Below the pieces are notes generated by a model. It searched no databases. It was not told the origin of the DNA and saw nothing but the letters and a program-made list of their open reading frames with translations. Source: Bettongia penicillata ogilbyi (Eukaryota; Chordata; Mammalia; Diprotodontia; Potoroidae). Taken from it: a DNA stretch of 64,000 nt. The stretch covers positions 14,257,941 to 14,321,940 of the forward strand of contig JAJHZJ010000413.1 in NCBI GenBank assembly GCA_023548195.1, read 5' to 3'. Numbering within the stretch: position 1 is the first letter of the stretch; every line of letters starts with the position of its first letter. Made by a program: the position numbers and the translations under genes. Of this stretch, positions 20,906 through 31,328 are shown piece by piece.

Positions 20906-21500
20906 GAAGTTCACCCCAAAATTTGAGAACAATCAATAAATGAAATTAACTCTGTGTGAATGAATCAGCAAAGACATTTCAAAATTAATTTTGGGATCTG
21001 ATCATCTTAAAATTCAAGAATTATATGACTCATGAAGACTTTCTTCAGAAAAGTACATGAACAGATAAGGGGGTCGAAAAAGTATAGAGTTTCCTTGGAG
21101 CAGATTTCTGGACAGAAGATTTTATCAAAAAGAAAAAGAAAGAATGGACAAACAGCAGAATATTTATCTTGCCATAAACTGTCTTATTTGCAACTCCACA
21201 ACAGGAAAATGATCATCTGAGTGAACTGTTCAAGCCCACTTACACAGATATGAGAGATGTCTGGGAGCACAAGAGACTATTACATTAGCCCATCATATCA
21301 AATTGAATTGATTCATCTCAAAATAACTAAGTGGCCATGAATGAGCAATAATTTCTAGGCCATTGGGCAATGTGCTGGATAATATGGCTAAAACATAAAA
21401 ACTAGCTAGGTCCATTTAATGAGGGCAAAGGAGGGGGGGAGTCCTTAATATTCCTTTGCTTTGATGGACCAGTCTGATCAATATGGACCCTCCCCCCAAA
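20906..21500. other. No gene; one G/C hairpin
   Basis: Unassigned except for a G-rich/C-rich inverted repeat at 21433-21497 (see findings). The 62-codon + frame at 21032 is Lys/Arg-rich but has no known domain. Confidence 0.45.
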
Positions 21501-21587
21501 AGCCCAGGTTCCTCGTCTATAAAATGAGGAGGTCGGATTAGATGGATTTGGAGGTCCCTTGCAGGTCTAGATCTTTGACCTTTTGAT
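21501..21587 (+). mobile_element. MIR3 3' half
   Basis: CAGGTTCCTCGTCTATAAAA, TGAGGAGGTCGGATTAGATG, GGAGGTCCCTTGCAGG and TCTAGATCTTTGACC. Confidence 0.72.
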
Positions 21588-21919
21588 TTTCCAGCTATCT
21601 TTTATCCACATCATGGTTGTTTCTATAGGATGAAGGGGTTTGGGAGCTTACTGGAAAGAAAGGCACCTAATGGAAATAATTTCAATAATGTCTATCATCA
21701 CTCCCAACCCCCAAGAAAATTATGAAGTTGAGAATGAAGGGTTAAGAAATATTTTTAAAGAAACTGAGTGCTTTAGAGTGAGTGGCTGAGAGGCTTTCCA
21801 GTCTATATTAATTTTTGGTTTGGTATGTACACTCATTCCATCAGGTAGTAATTAATTTTGTTTTTTTGATCATAGATACTATGACAGGCAAAATAGGACT
21901 GATTTTTAAAAATTTCTTT
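21588..21919. other. No recognised element
   Basis: Unassigned sequence between a MIR3 tail and an L2 copy. Confidence 0.4.
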
Positions 21920-22286
21920 TCTCTTTCCATGCCCTCTGGACCTACTGAATTCCTCTCTATCTTTTCAAGTCTAATTTAAGTGCCACCTACTCCATGAAGT
22001 TTATTCTTTTATTCCTATGTCAATGGGTTTTGCTCTTGGGTCCCACTTTAATCTGAAAGTCACTGATGCATGTGTCATGTAATATTATATATTGTTGCTA
22101 TATGCATTTGTGTTTTATTCCCCCTTCTCTCTATCCCCAGCTCTCCTTTCCTCCCTGAATATAAGCAAGGCCTGAGGCAAAGACCATGTCTAATTTGAAT
22201 GTTACAACATATCTCCCCCATGACCTACCACAGTGCTCAGTACACAACAAGGCCTTCAGAAACAATCAGTGATTGACTGATTGGTT
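21920..22286 (+). mobile_element. L2 LINE 3' UTR
   Basis: TTTTCAAGTCTAATTTAAGT, GCCACCTACTCCATGAAG, TGAATATAAGCAAGGCCTGA, GCAAAGACCATGTCTAATTT, CACAGTGCTCAGTACACAAC and GATTGACTGATTGG, in the usual order. Confidence 0.82.
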
Positions 22287-23158
22287 AAATGAATTAATCC
22301 TGAGTATACAGCAAAGCTGGAAATTATTTTTGGGAATAGCAAACTACATACCAGGCAATCTCTAAAAGTGCTGAAAATGATTTAAGACTACAGCACATTG
22401 AATGTGCCTTTGTCATTCTTGGTTATTTACACAATGGCAGCTACTAGTTTGGCAAGGAGTAAAGGAGTACATATGGTACTCAGTGGTGGGTTTTAATCAA
22501 CAAAAATTGTATGAGGTTGCATTTAGTCAAACTGCTTTATTAGAGCTAGCTACAAGTAATCTGGGCTTTCCTCCCTTTTCTTGCATGGATTTCAACTTCT
22601 AACTAATTATAGTCATCATTATCTCTTGCTATCTTACTTAGGGTAGTCAACAGAAGAAGGGTAGACAGATGGCAAGACTGTAGGAAATCTCAGGCCTTGA
22701 AATATGATTACAACCAAGTGTTTTTTGAGAGTTATTAAAACTGGTCTAGCTACTAAAAATAATTTGTCATCTGGATAGGAGGGGGATGAGTTTTGGCTAC
22801 TAGATGTTAGCACTACAGGGAAGACAGTGCAGCTGAGGAATGATGGTGGGAAGAGAGTAGTGTGGCTGCTGTGCCAAGAGGATACAATGGCATTTCTGCT
22901 CATACTGAAGCTGCACATATAACTTGTATATTTAAGGAGTGCAAGAACAATTAATAGTAGTGAAATTATCTAGCTCTATGATACTATGCACACAAAACAA
23001 TAGAGAATAAAAGGTACATGAAAAAGTCCAGTGGAGCCTTTGTGGTGTGGAAGCATTGACTGCTGGTCCCCAAGGATGATTTCCTCTGTGTGTTTTTATG
23101 TTCTGTGAGGATCTGTCTCTAAAATAAAGTTAGCCTATAGAAGGGGGCTTATATGGGC
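22287..23158. other. No recognised element
   Basis: About 870 bases without a recognised repeat or coding exon. Two short chance frames (22402-22602 +, 22634-22918 -) show no domain. Confidence 0.4.
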
Positions 23159-23520
23159 ACCTTGGTTTAGCTGATTCATCTGAAACCATCACAATGTGTA
23201 TAAAGCCACTAGTGAATTGGCCAGGTAAGAATTAAATGTGGAAGGTTAAACCTTGCAGCAGGAATGAGACAATACATATTTTGAAGGCCATTGTTTCTCT
23301 GGTAGAGTGTGTCTCCTTTTTGGAGGACAGGGAACCTGAGATTAAATTATATTCTACCTGTAAACGTTTCTGTTGAGCAGACATTGAAGTTGTCAGTTTC
23401 ATTTCATCTCCAAGCTATCTTGATGGGCAGGGTTCAAAGCAATCATTTAATCAAGCCACTAATCTGCCCTAAAAACACACTTAGAACAGACTTCTCGAAG
23501 TGAATATCTCAACCAATCAG
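23159..23520. promoter_or_regulatory. Candidate conserved non-coding block
   Basis: Repeat-free, with varied short motifs such as ATTTAATCAAGCCACTAATC and ATGTGTATAAAGCCAC, and a CCAAT box (CAACCAATCAGG) near 23512. No promoter or exon can be shown. Confidence 0.25.
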
Positions 23521-23548
23521 GCCTGGGATCAAGGCAGAGGGAGCCACC

Positions 23549-23659
23549 ATGGGACGTCCAAATGTAAACAACCTAAGGAAATCCTCCCCTAGAAGAAAGG
23601 GGAAGGGTCGGTCTACAGGGCTTGCCCTAGGCAAAAAGAGTGAAGGTAGAGAAAGCTGA
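23549..23659 (+). CDS. Small 36-codon ORF in a strong Kozak context, speculative
   Basis: GAGCCACCATGGGACG is a near-ideal Kozak start. The frame runs 36 codons to TGA and would give a very basic peptide (about a third Lys/Arg: MGRPNVNNLRKSSPRRKG at the start). No family is recognised and no transcript evidence is visible. A chance frame is the more likely explanation. Confidence 0.1.
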   Translation: MGRPNVNNLRKSSPRRKGKGRSTGLALGKKSEGRES

Positions 23660-23865
23660 GCTTCAGCACTTTGACTTCCTCCTGTTCTGGTCACCAGGCT
23701 CCTGCTAAATCTGCCTTCAGCTAACTGCTGCTAAGAAAGGGTCTGATTAACTCATTCATTCATTATTAAAGTTCAAATGACTTGCAATAGGTCAAATGTC
23801 CCCTTGCCCAAGGGTATTTCTTATTTCCATTTAACAGATTAGGACTAATCCTTAAATCTTTACAT
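23660..23865. other. No recognised element
   Basis: Unassigned. CATTCATTCATTATT near 23753 is a short ATTC array. Confidence 0.4.
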
Positions 23866-24005
23866 TCCAAAGACATTTATTAAGTGCTGATTTCATATAT
23901 GGCACTGGGAGATTTAGAGATTTTTAAAAAAATACTGCCTCTTAACTACTGTAACAGGGGAATACACTGTATAATTAAACAATGCAAATATGTGTAATGC
24001 AAGAA
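23866..24005 (-). mobile_element. L2 LINE 3' tail
   Basis: AAAGACATTTATTAAGTGCT, TCATATATGGCACTGGGAG, ATACTGCCTCTTAACTAC and GGGAATACACTG, in antisense L2 order. Confidence 0.6.
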
Positions 24006-24221
24006 TGAAGCTTTAATACTAGAAACCTGTTGATGAGCAACAGAAGATGAGAAAGAAATTTGGGGACTTGGAGAAGCTTTCTTTCTCTATGTCTCAAATC
24101 ATACCACTGGTCATGTTTAGCATTAATAAGAAAACACAGATGCTTTACAACATCACTAAAGAAAAGAAAAACGTCCTGGAGCTTCAGTCACTTAAGATTC
24201 TAGAACTCGAGATCATGAGTT

Positions 24222-24346
24222 CTCCTCTGCCCGCAGTAGATGGTAAGCTCCTTGTGGGTAGGAAATATCTTTCTTTTTTGTATTTGTATTCTTAATGCTC
24301 AGTACTGTGCCTGGATTTATAAATACGTTATAAATAAAAAGGAATA
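24222..24346 (+). mobile_element. L2 LINE 3' tail
   Basis: TGGTAAGCTCCTTGTGGGTA, GGAAATATCTTTC, TATTCTTAATGCTCAGTACT, GTGCCTGG and ATAAATACGTTATAAATAA. Confidence 0.78.
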
Positions 24347-24360
24347 ATATTGAATAACAT

Positions 24361-24603
24361 GAGAGGCAGCTTAGTGTAGTGTTTAGAGGGCTGAACCTTA
24401 AGTAATAAAGACCTGGATTTGATTCCTGCCTCTAATGATGATATCATGATGGGCAAGCAGGTCACCTGACCACTCTATACCTCATTTTCTGCATCTGCAA
24501 AGTGGGGGTAACACTATCTGTACACTCCAAGGGTTTTATGATGTTTAAATAAAATAACATATGTGAATTACTTTGCAAAAACATCAAAGGCTAGATGTCT
24601 CAA
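24361..24603 (+). mobile_element. MIR SINE, full length
   Basis: GAGGCAGCTTAGTGTAGTG, TTTAGAGGGCTGAACC, ACCTGGATTTGATTCCTGCC, CTCATTTTCTGCATCTGC, GTGGGGGTAACACTATCTG and TAACATATGTGAATTACTTT. Head, core and 3' end are all present. Confidence 0.85.
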
Positions 24604-24607
24604 AGAT

Positions 24608-24840
24608 TATGGAGCAACAGCATGGGATAATGGATAGAGAACTGGACTGAAAACCAAGAGGATCTGAGTTCAAGACTCATTTCTGACACAAACTAGCTGT
24701 GTTCTTCTGGAGAAGTCACTGAGTCTCTCCCTGGCTCTAACAATTCTCTAACCCTATCAGCTGCAGAGAGAAGGTACTAAACTGCATCGGTAGCAGGAAT
24801 TCCCTCTTCTCCAAGAAATTATACGTCCAGTCTCTATCCC
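24608..24840 (+). mobile_element. tRNA-headed SINE with GCAGAGAAGG-type tail
   Basis: GGGATAATGGATAGAGAACT, GGATCTGAGTTCAAGACTC, CACAAACTAGCTGTGTTC, CAGCTGCAGAGAGAAGGTAC and TGCATCGGTAGCAGGAATTC. The tail (CTGCATCGGTAG, then AATTCCCTC) recurs at 45650-45700. Confidence 0.8.
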
Positions 24841-24847
24841 TACTGTT

Positions 24848-25070
24848 GGAAGTTAGTACAACGGTTAAATGTTGCTTCCAGAGACAGAAAGACCTGACTT
24901 CAAATCCAGCCTCTGATACTAATTAATTGTGTGACCCCAGGTGAGTGACTTAGCCTATATCCACCTCAGTTTCCTCATCTGTAAAATGGGGACAAAGACA
25001 GCATCAATCTTAGAGTGATAGGATAAAAGGGCTAAAGGTATTTTACAAAATTTAAAGTTCTTTTTTGTTA
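24848..25070 (+). mobile_element. MIR SINE, full length
   Basis: TAGTACAACGGTTAAATG, GACCTGACTTCAAATCCAGC, TTAATTGTGTGACCCCAGG, CTCAGTTTCCTCATCTGTAA and AGGTATTTTACAAAATTTAA. Confidence 0.83.
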
Positions 25071-25085
25071 TTGCTTAGTTATTTC

Positions 25086-25246
25086 AGCTAATTCCCTCTT
25101 TTACAGATGAGAAAAGTTGAGTCTAAGAGGGAGAAATTATTTGTTTAGGATACACTGCTTGTAAATGTCTGAGGCAAGATTTGCACTCAGATCTTCCTTA
25201 CTGCCCAGCACTCTTGCTATTGCACCACCTATCTACTACCCAAATT
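25086..25246 (-). mobile_element. MIR SINE
   Basis: CCCTCTTTTACAGATGAGAA, TGTAAATGTCTGAGGCAAG, GATTTGCACTCAGATCTTCC and TCTTGCTATTGCACCACC. Its orientation is opposite to its three upstream neighbours. Confidence 0.78.
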
Positions 25247-25363
25247 ATGCCATTATTAGCATGTCTTGGATGTTGCAAAAAAAAAATCCTATGGCCCATA
25301 TTCTGTCTAGTATTTTAAATATAAAGTATAAGCTCTGCTATCCTGGGAGCTTTTGTTACTCTA

Positions 25364-25621
25364 CAGCAGGATCTGTTAAACTGAGGTCTACAAAGATCTA
25401 GGCCTTAAAAACAAGCAAGCAAACAAAAATCTCCTACACAGCTCCTAAAACAGGAGAACCTCAACTTACGTAAGGGGAAAAGTACATCTTTATATTCACT
25501 AAACTTTAATTGAAATTTAGTGTTTCCTTCATTTATTTAAAAACATTATTCTCAGGAGTCCACAGGGTTTTCTGGATTGATTGAGGGATCCATAACACGA
25601 AGAAGGGTTGAGAACCATGGC
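25364..25621. mobile_element. hAT-like non-autonomous DNA transposon
   Basis: The left end is ATCTGTTAAACTGAGGTC. The interior is AAAAACATTATTCTCAGGAG and TCCACAGGGTTTTCTGGATT. The right end is GGGATCCATAACACG and AGAAGGGTTGAGAACCATGG. The ends match the degenerate GGGGTTCTTAACCTGGGGTC-type terminal repeats of mammalian hAT elements. A related copy lies at 38677-38838. The longest - frame across it (25529-25963) is chance. Confidence 0.6.
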
Positions 25622-25906
25622 TTTTGGTGTCTGCTTTGAAGAAAATATCTCCTGGTGAAACAGAAATGATATATGGAGAGTCCCATTTTGATTGAACCAC
25701 AAGCCAATTACCAAGCACAGGACTGACTTCAGGCTGTTACTGAAAGTATGCAGAGATCTACAATGGACGAAAAGGTTTGTGACTTTTGCTTTAATTAAAT
25801 TTGTTTTAAATGGAATTCTCTTAGGTAATTTCACCTGGAAAATGTTGCTTTGAGGGAATAAAATAGTGTATAGTGGAAACAATTTTGAAATAAAACATTT
25901 TAACTT

Positions 25907-25922
25907 AAAAAAAAAGAATCTA
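25907..25922. repeat. Target-site duplication, left copy
   Basis: AAAAAAAAAGAATCTA, identical to 26287-26302 on the other side of the L1 tail. Part of the identity is an A-run, so GAATCTA carries the weight. Confidence 0.7.
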
Positions 25923-26286
25923 ATACTAACTATATTTCCCTCCATCCTGTCCTGCCTCCCCAATTATTCTACTCTCAGAGGGGAGGGAGGAAGGGAGAGA
26001 AGTTGGAACTTAAAGTTTTAGGAACAAATGTTGAGAATTGTTTTTGCATGTAACTGGGAAATAAGAAATACAGGTAATGGGTTATAGAAATCTATCTTGC
26101 CCTACAAGAAAAGAGAGAAGATGGGGATAACGGAAGGAAGGGGTGTGATAGAAGGAAGAGTAGATTGGGGGAAGGGGTAATCAGAATGCATGGTGTTTGG
26201 GGGAGAGATGGGGAGAAAATTTGGAACTCAAAATCTTGTGGAAATGAATGTTAAAAACTAAAAACAAAAAAAAAATTATTTTTCAA
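25923..26286 (+). mobile_element. L1 LINE 3' end
   Basis: AAGTTGGAACTTAAAGTTTT, TTTTGCATGTAACTGGG, GGGGAGAGATGGGGAG, AAAATTTGGAACTCAAAATC and TTGTGGAAATGAATGTTAAA, then an A-rich tail. The G-rich TTGGAACTCAAAATCT end is the marsupial L1 3' terminus. An internal TTGGAACTTAAAG block repeats it once at 26005, so the copy may contain a partial duplication of the terminal motif. Confidence 0.82.
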
Positions 26287-26302
26287 AAAAAAAAAGAATC
26301 TA
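26287..26302. repeat. Target-site duplication, right copy
   Basis: AAAAAAAAAGAATCTA directly after the L1 tail; an exact 16-base match to 25907-25922. Confidence 0.7.
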
Positions 26303-27018
26303 TTCAGCATTGTTAAGGATTAATGAAACCATTAATGAAGATGAAATTTAGTCCTTTCTCTCTCTCTGATGTGCCTTGTTTATTTGTCTTTCTTTCTTCT
26401 TTTATTTTTAAAGATAATTGGTTCTCTAACCAAAACCTCCAGATCTGTGGATGATCTCATGTATCATGTAAACAGAAAGACAAAAGACAGAATCCAGCAG
26501 TGACATTTTACCTGTAAGGTTCTGAGGGGCAAGCTTCCCAGCTTCAGTATGTACCACTAAGACTTCCAGGGAGATGAGAACTAGGAAATCAATCAAAACT
26601 GAGTGATTTATATTCCCTTCATACAACCATAACTTGATGGGCATCTGGCCTAAGGTGAGTATCGCTCTATAAAGCACAAAATGAAAGAGACTGGATGAGA
26701 TTCCCCCTCCTTGCCAGACCTCTAGGCTCAATTATATATTCCAAGGTGGGTTAATGACAGAATGAGTTCAGAGAGTGACATTCAGTCTTTTCCATATACT
26801 TATTGAACTTGACAGAGGATAGATCCAGAATCAGAGATGGGGATGGGGAAAGAGAGGAGAGAAAAACTAGACTTGTTGAGAAAAAAGAAGAACTACTTGT
26901 ATCTCTGAACTTTCACCCTTAGCAACATGACCAGTGTATTCATTTGTGTCTTGATGGAGTAGTAATAGTATTATTATTAATTATTCCAATAACAATAGTG
27001 GCGATCATGCAGGACTTT
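26303..27018. other. No recognised element
   Basis: About 700 bases unassigned. GTAATAGTATTATTATTAAT near 26960 is simple sequence. Confidence 0.4.
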
Positions 27019-27078
27019 GGGGCAGCTCCATGGTGCAGTGGATAGTGCCTGGCTTGGAGTCAGGAAGATCTGAGGATC
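27019..27078 (+). mobile_element. tRNA-headed SINE, head only
   Basis: GGCAGCTCCATGGTGCAGTG, GATAGTGCCTGGCTTGGAGT and CAGGAAGATCTGAGGA. It is cut at the B-box, where L2 sequence begins. Confidence 0.78.
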
Positions 27079-27082
27079 TGCT

Positions 27083-27286
27083 CAAGTGCATCTTCATAAA
27101 GTCTTTCCTGAGGCCCCTTTTTCCCTGTGCTTAGTCTCAATTCACATTTACTTATCATCCATGGTTGTGCTATGTCCCCTGTCTCCTTGAGGATACAGAT
27201 TGCTTTCATTTTTGTTTGTATAGCCACTAGCAAAATGCCTGGCATAGAGGAAACATTTAACACATGGTTGTCTGATTCGATAGAAA
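27083..27286 (+). mobile_element. L2 LINE 3' UTR
   Basis: TTCATAAAGTCTTTCCTGAG, TGTCTCCTTGAGGATACAG, GCCACTAGCAAAATGCCTGG and CATAGAGGAAACATTTAACA. Confidence 0.8.
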
Positions 27287-27637
27287 CAGTGGGTCTTCAT
27301 CACATGTATGACCAGGGCCACTTCTTTCAATCCCACCCTGGTCAGCAGAAATGTTTTCACACAGCAGGAGCTGCTCTTGTCCTGCGGAACTTTCCTCCCC
27401 TCTCTCTCTCTGCCCCTGAAAGAGCCTCACTCCCTTCATGGGAGCCAGGAAAAAGCCAGGTCTTTAAAAAAAAAATACTTACACAGTTCTAAATAGGAGC
27501 CACACTCTATCCAGCTGCATGCCACTCCTGTCTGTACAAACATAGCTTTTTCCTGCTGTCTTAAAAGTAAGTAATTTTCAATCATCAAGTGCCCATTTGT
27601 GAGCATCATTAACTCCCTGGGGCCACTTCACACACCC
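27287..27637. other. No recognised element
   Basis: Several overlapping short frames on both strands (27127-27496), none with a domain. A 9-A run lies at 27467. Confidence 0.4.
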
Positions 27638-27725
27638 AAGTGAGGACTTGGGGTTCCCAAGGCCAAGTTCCTTACTCAAGATCAGACAGCATTGAGAGGT
27701 GGAACCACATCAGAACTTCATGAGC
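27638..27725 (-). mobile_element. MIR fragment, weak
   Basis: AAGGCCAAGTTCCTTACTCA, AGATCAGACAGCATTGAG and TGGAACCACATCAGAACT parallel the antisense CAAGGTCACACAGCTAGTAAG...TTGAACCCAGG pattern. Confidence 0.4.
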
Positions 27726-28241
27726 CAGGTTGTTGCCTTGTATCCGGGTACTTAGAGGGCAGAGGGCACTCATCTGGAAAGAGAATTTGGCCCTGGGGAC
27801 ATGTGAGAAGTTGTGGTCTGAGGGAGTAAGGCATGAATAAGGTATGTTTAAAGTGAATACACGAAGGGAAAGGGCTGAGGGAGTACGGAGGATGGCCAGG
27901 GAAAAACAAAGGGATACAATCTCAGATGTTCTTTTGCGGGGGGTGGCAAGGGAGGAAGGAGGACAGTAGTCTCTTCTTGATTTGTTGACAGAAAATCAGC
28001 ATTGCTCTTACAATATAGAGATGAATTCATTTCGATATTCTAGTGTTAGGAGAGAAAACTGTCAGCCCCCTCCTCCCTCCAAGGACAGGAAAAAGAACCC
28101 TTTTTTGATGCAGAGGTTGAGCTGCTCTGATTCTCTATTACCTCAAATGAAAATTTTCCATTGTTCAGCAAAAGATACTTTTCTGAGCCCAGAGAGTGTG
28201 AGTGAACTTCATGAGTCACCTGGAGGCCTTCTCACTAGGAA
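27726..28241. other. No recognised element
   Basis: Repeat-free, with CCCCCTCCTCCCTCC near 28066. The 121-codon + frame at 27982-28347 passes through the CA repeat and has no domain. Confidence 0.4.
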
Positions 28242-28269
28242 ACACACACACACACACACACATACACAC
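28242..28269. repeat. (CA)n microsatellite
   Basis: Thirteen to fourteen CA units with one CATA near the 3' end. Confidence 0.95.
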
Positions 28270-28559
28270 CTGACCCCAAAGGATATTTCATCCCCCTCCA
28301 GTCTGGATTTCACAAAAGGCCCTCCATTATCTGGAACAAAGGGCTAGGGGATTGAAGAGGCCAATGGATAACTGAAATGTGCCAATAACCCACAGGATGA
28401 TTCTAAAGCCAACTCCCTCACTTTGCTCAGAACAAGTTAACAAGAGGAGAAATCATGGAGATTTCTCTTGCCCACCCGATGGAGAAAGTAGATACAGGAT
28501 AGTGAGTGAAATGGCCCAGAATGTCAATGAAGAGTCTGCCAAAGAGCAGGAGGATTCTT

Positions 28560-28815
28560 TTCCAGGCTCAGCAAAGGCCTGCTTTTAAACCACTTTTCTC
28601 TCCCCGCTCCTCTTTGCCAGCTTGAGCTTTATTGTGTTAAGTCCTAAATTGGAAGCAGTGTAAATTGAGCCTCTCTAATGAAATGGCAATTGTACTGTAA
28701 TCACTTTGTTAAGCTCCCCGGGAGCAGAAAACACACGCAGAAAGTAGGATCCAATGACAATCAGGTCTGGATGATTTAACTTGAACCTAAAGGATGCCTC
28801 CAAAAGATCCCATAA
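28560..28815. promoter_or_regulatory. Candidate conserved non-coding block
   Basis: Repeat-free. It has a dense motif run: TAATGA at 28676-28681, CAATTG at 28687-28692 and an OTX/bicoid-type TAATC at 28698-28702. It lies after a pyrimidine-rich CTTTTCTCTCCCCGCTCC. No open frame fits an exon. Confidence 0.35.
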
Positions 28816-30689
28816 CCTCACAAAGAGAAAAGAAATCTTACTCTTCTTAACCAAATATTTCTGGCAGGCGAAAATCCAGTAGCTTTTACTTTACTCAACC
28901 AAAGGTTCCTTTGGAAAGCCAGTCTGCTAAGTTTTGGGGTACAAATGTGAAAACAATTCACCTGTTCCTACCAGCCACAAAGAAGTAGTAGTTTTAAAAG
29001 ATCCTTTTCTGTTGTGTTAACTCTTTCAGAAAAGGCATCTTCACCCCGCACTGAGGTTGAACAGGATGTGTTCCCCTAGGCGTGAGACCTATTTAGTCAT
29101 ATTTTCTGAAATAAGATGCTATGACCCTATGGTATGTTAAAGGAACCACAGGGATTTTCCTTGAAAAAGCAAAACACACATTAGACTGGTAATAATTAAA
29201 AAGACTGCCCAGAAACCTGAGGAATGTTGAATGGGATATGCGGTGTTTTTCTTCTCCTCCCTGGTCTAAGAATCAAAGTGTCTTCTAACAGAGCTTGGAA
29301 AGCTAAAACAATGTCTTTTAGCAAGCCTGCTGCCCTTAGGAAGCAGATTTATTTTTAGTCCCCATATACAAGATTCTGGAAGAAAATATTGGATGTTGGA
29401 AACATCATTTTACCCTTAGGGAATGGGCATTCACTTTTTCAGCCAAGAGCACATAAGCAATTTGTGTGAAAGATTACCAGTGATATTTTAGAATGACAGA
29501 AATGCAAACCTTTGGGGTCACTGGTCATCAGACCTGAACAAGACCCTTCCTTCTCCACAACAACCCCCACCAAATGGTTATGCAGCCTTGGTTTATAGAC
29601 CTCCAGTGATAAGAAGGTCTCAATGTTTGTTTTATGTAATCAAGTTTTAAAAGAAAAAAAGAAACTTAGCTCAAAGCCCTGATAAATTGCAAAAGGCAGA
29701 ATTTTTTCCACCAGAAGTCCTTCTGTGTGTGTCCACATGGCATATGTGAGGCAGGTGAGAATTCTTCTTTGTCTCTCTCTTTCCCACATATCCCGTGAGG
29801 TCATGCTACTTTCATTCCATTACTTCCTCTTTACATAAGGCTCCATGTTTTACTTTCACTTGTCTCCTTGGGCTCCAGGACTCTTTCCCTTTGGATTTTA
29901 CTCCCTGGTTGTCTGGAGGTTTCCATTTCCCCCCAATACTTGACACAGAGCCAGACGACCTAAGCCGCAGAATACAAAATGCCAGGAATATTTCTCTACT
30001 GTCGTCTGCATTTTACTTCCTCGTTGTGCCCATGATCTGTATCTGATCTGTATGATCTTTCTGAGGCTTCTGTGGTGGAAAGAATTTAGTCTGCTCTCTC
30101 AAACTGTGTGGTCACTCCCTAAGTTCCACTGTAACACAAACAGTCTGAGACAACAGTGTTTTTGCACTGATTTTGGAATGGATCCGCTTAGAGTAATGTC
30201 CTTGAAGGATAAAACAAAACGTATGCACAGAGAGATATTCAGTGGAACAGGAGGTCAAGGGGGGCTGCCCTGAAATGTGATACTCATTGTCATTTAAGAG
30301 TAAGAACTTTTGCCTTCCCAGAACCAAGATGTTCATACAGTAGGTACATGCTCAGTAAAGATTTGGTCAAAGAATAAATGTTCAATGTTAGCAGTATGCA
30401 GGTGGTTTTCTTCTCTCACCTGCCACACTCAGTAGCCAGAATTTTACTTATTGAACAATTTGACCCATGTTTACAGAGATTGAAATTCTTCCTCCAATCA
30501 TTCTGCAAATGGTATTACCATCTCCTCAGATACCCCAACTTGACGCTCCAGGGTCATCTTTTATTGTATCCCTCTCCCTCATCCCCAATCCCCACTTCCA
30601 ACAAGTCAACAAGTCCTTTGCATTCTTTTCCTGCAATCCTTCTCTCTTCCCCTCTCTTCTGTACCATTTTAACCATAAAACTAGTTCAC
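28816..30689. other. Repeat-poor stretch, nothing coding
   Basis: About 1.9 kb with no recognised repeat. 29040-29500 has the mixed texture of conserved non-coding DNA but lacks a distinctive motif. Chance frames at 29795-30788 show no domain. Confidence 0.4.
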
Positions 30690-31328
30690 GTGAACCTCTG
30701 TAGCATCTGTCAAACTCCTCTCGTCATTTGCCTGCTCCAATCTATCCTTAACACCACCGGCAGCTTCCACGTTCTAATAGACTTTTAATATCATTTAACT
30801 CTCAGACTCAAAGTGCAAAAAATAAAGCACATGTTCCTTACTTAGCTCACACTCAAGGCACTTTAAATAATCTGACTGTTGGCTATTTTTCACATGTTCC
30901 TTTCCAATGTTATACTTACACATTCAGTTGCAGTCAAAATGGCCCACTCACCATTTCCCATTTTTACCTTGTACTTTGCTTTCATACCTCTGCACATATC
31001 GTTGCCTGTACCTGTGCCCTGAATAGACTTCTCCCACTGCCCATTTTTCCTTGTCAAGCTCTTTTCTTTCACTGAAAAAAAACAAACCAGGAAGACTTCC
31101 ATGATCACCTACCTGGAAATGATATCTTTCCCTCCTTCAATTTCTCCAAATTTTATGTTATTTTCTTTTTGTTTTTGTTAAATGAACTTCTCCTTTTGTT
31201 GTGATTGACGATTTGAAATGTAATTATCTCTGCTCATGTCTTACTCCTCTTCCTCTCATCTGACTTCCTAAGGCTACACCATCATCTTCCATCTTTGTAT
31301 CCTCTAGCATGGTATTAGGCACTTGAAA
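30690..31328 (+). mobile_element. L2 LINE, old long 3' portion
   Basis: TTTGCCTGCTCCAATCTATC, ACACCACCGGCAGCTTCC, CATACCTCTGCACATATCGT, CCAGGAAGACTTCCATGATC, TTCTCCTTTTGTTGTGATTG, ATCTTTGTATCCTCTAGCAT and GGTATTAGGCACTTGAAAGC, in L2 3' UTR order over 600 bases. High divergence suggests an old copy. Confidence 0.65.

Noticed and set aside
25529..25963. 144-codon minus-strand ORF
   Set aside because: It covers a hAT-like element and the left target site of an L1. No transposase motif is present.
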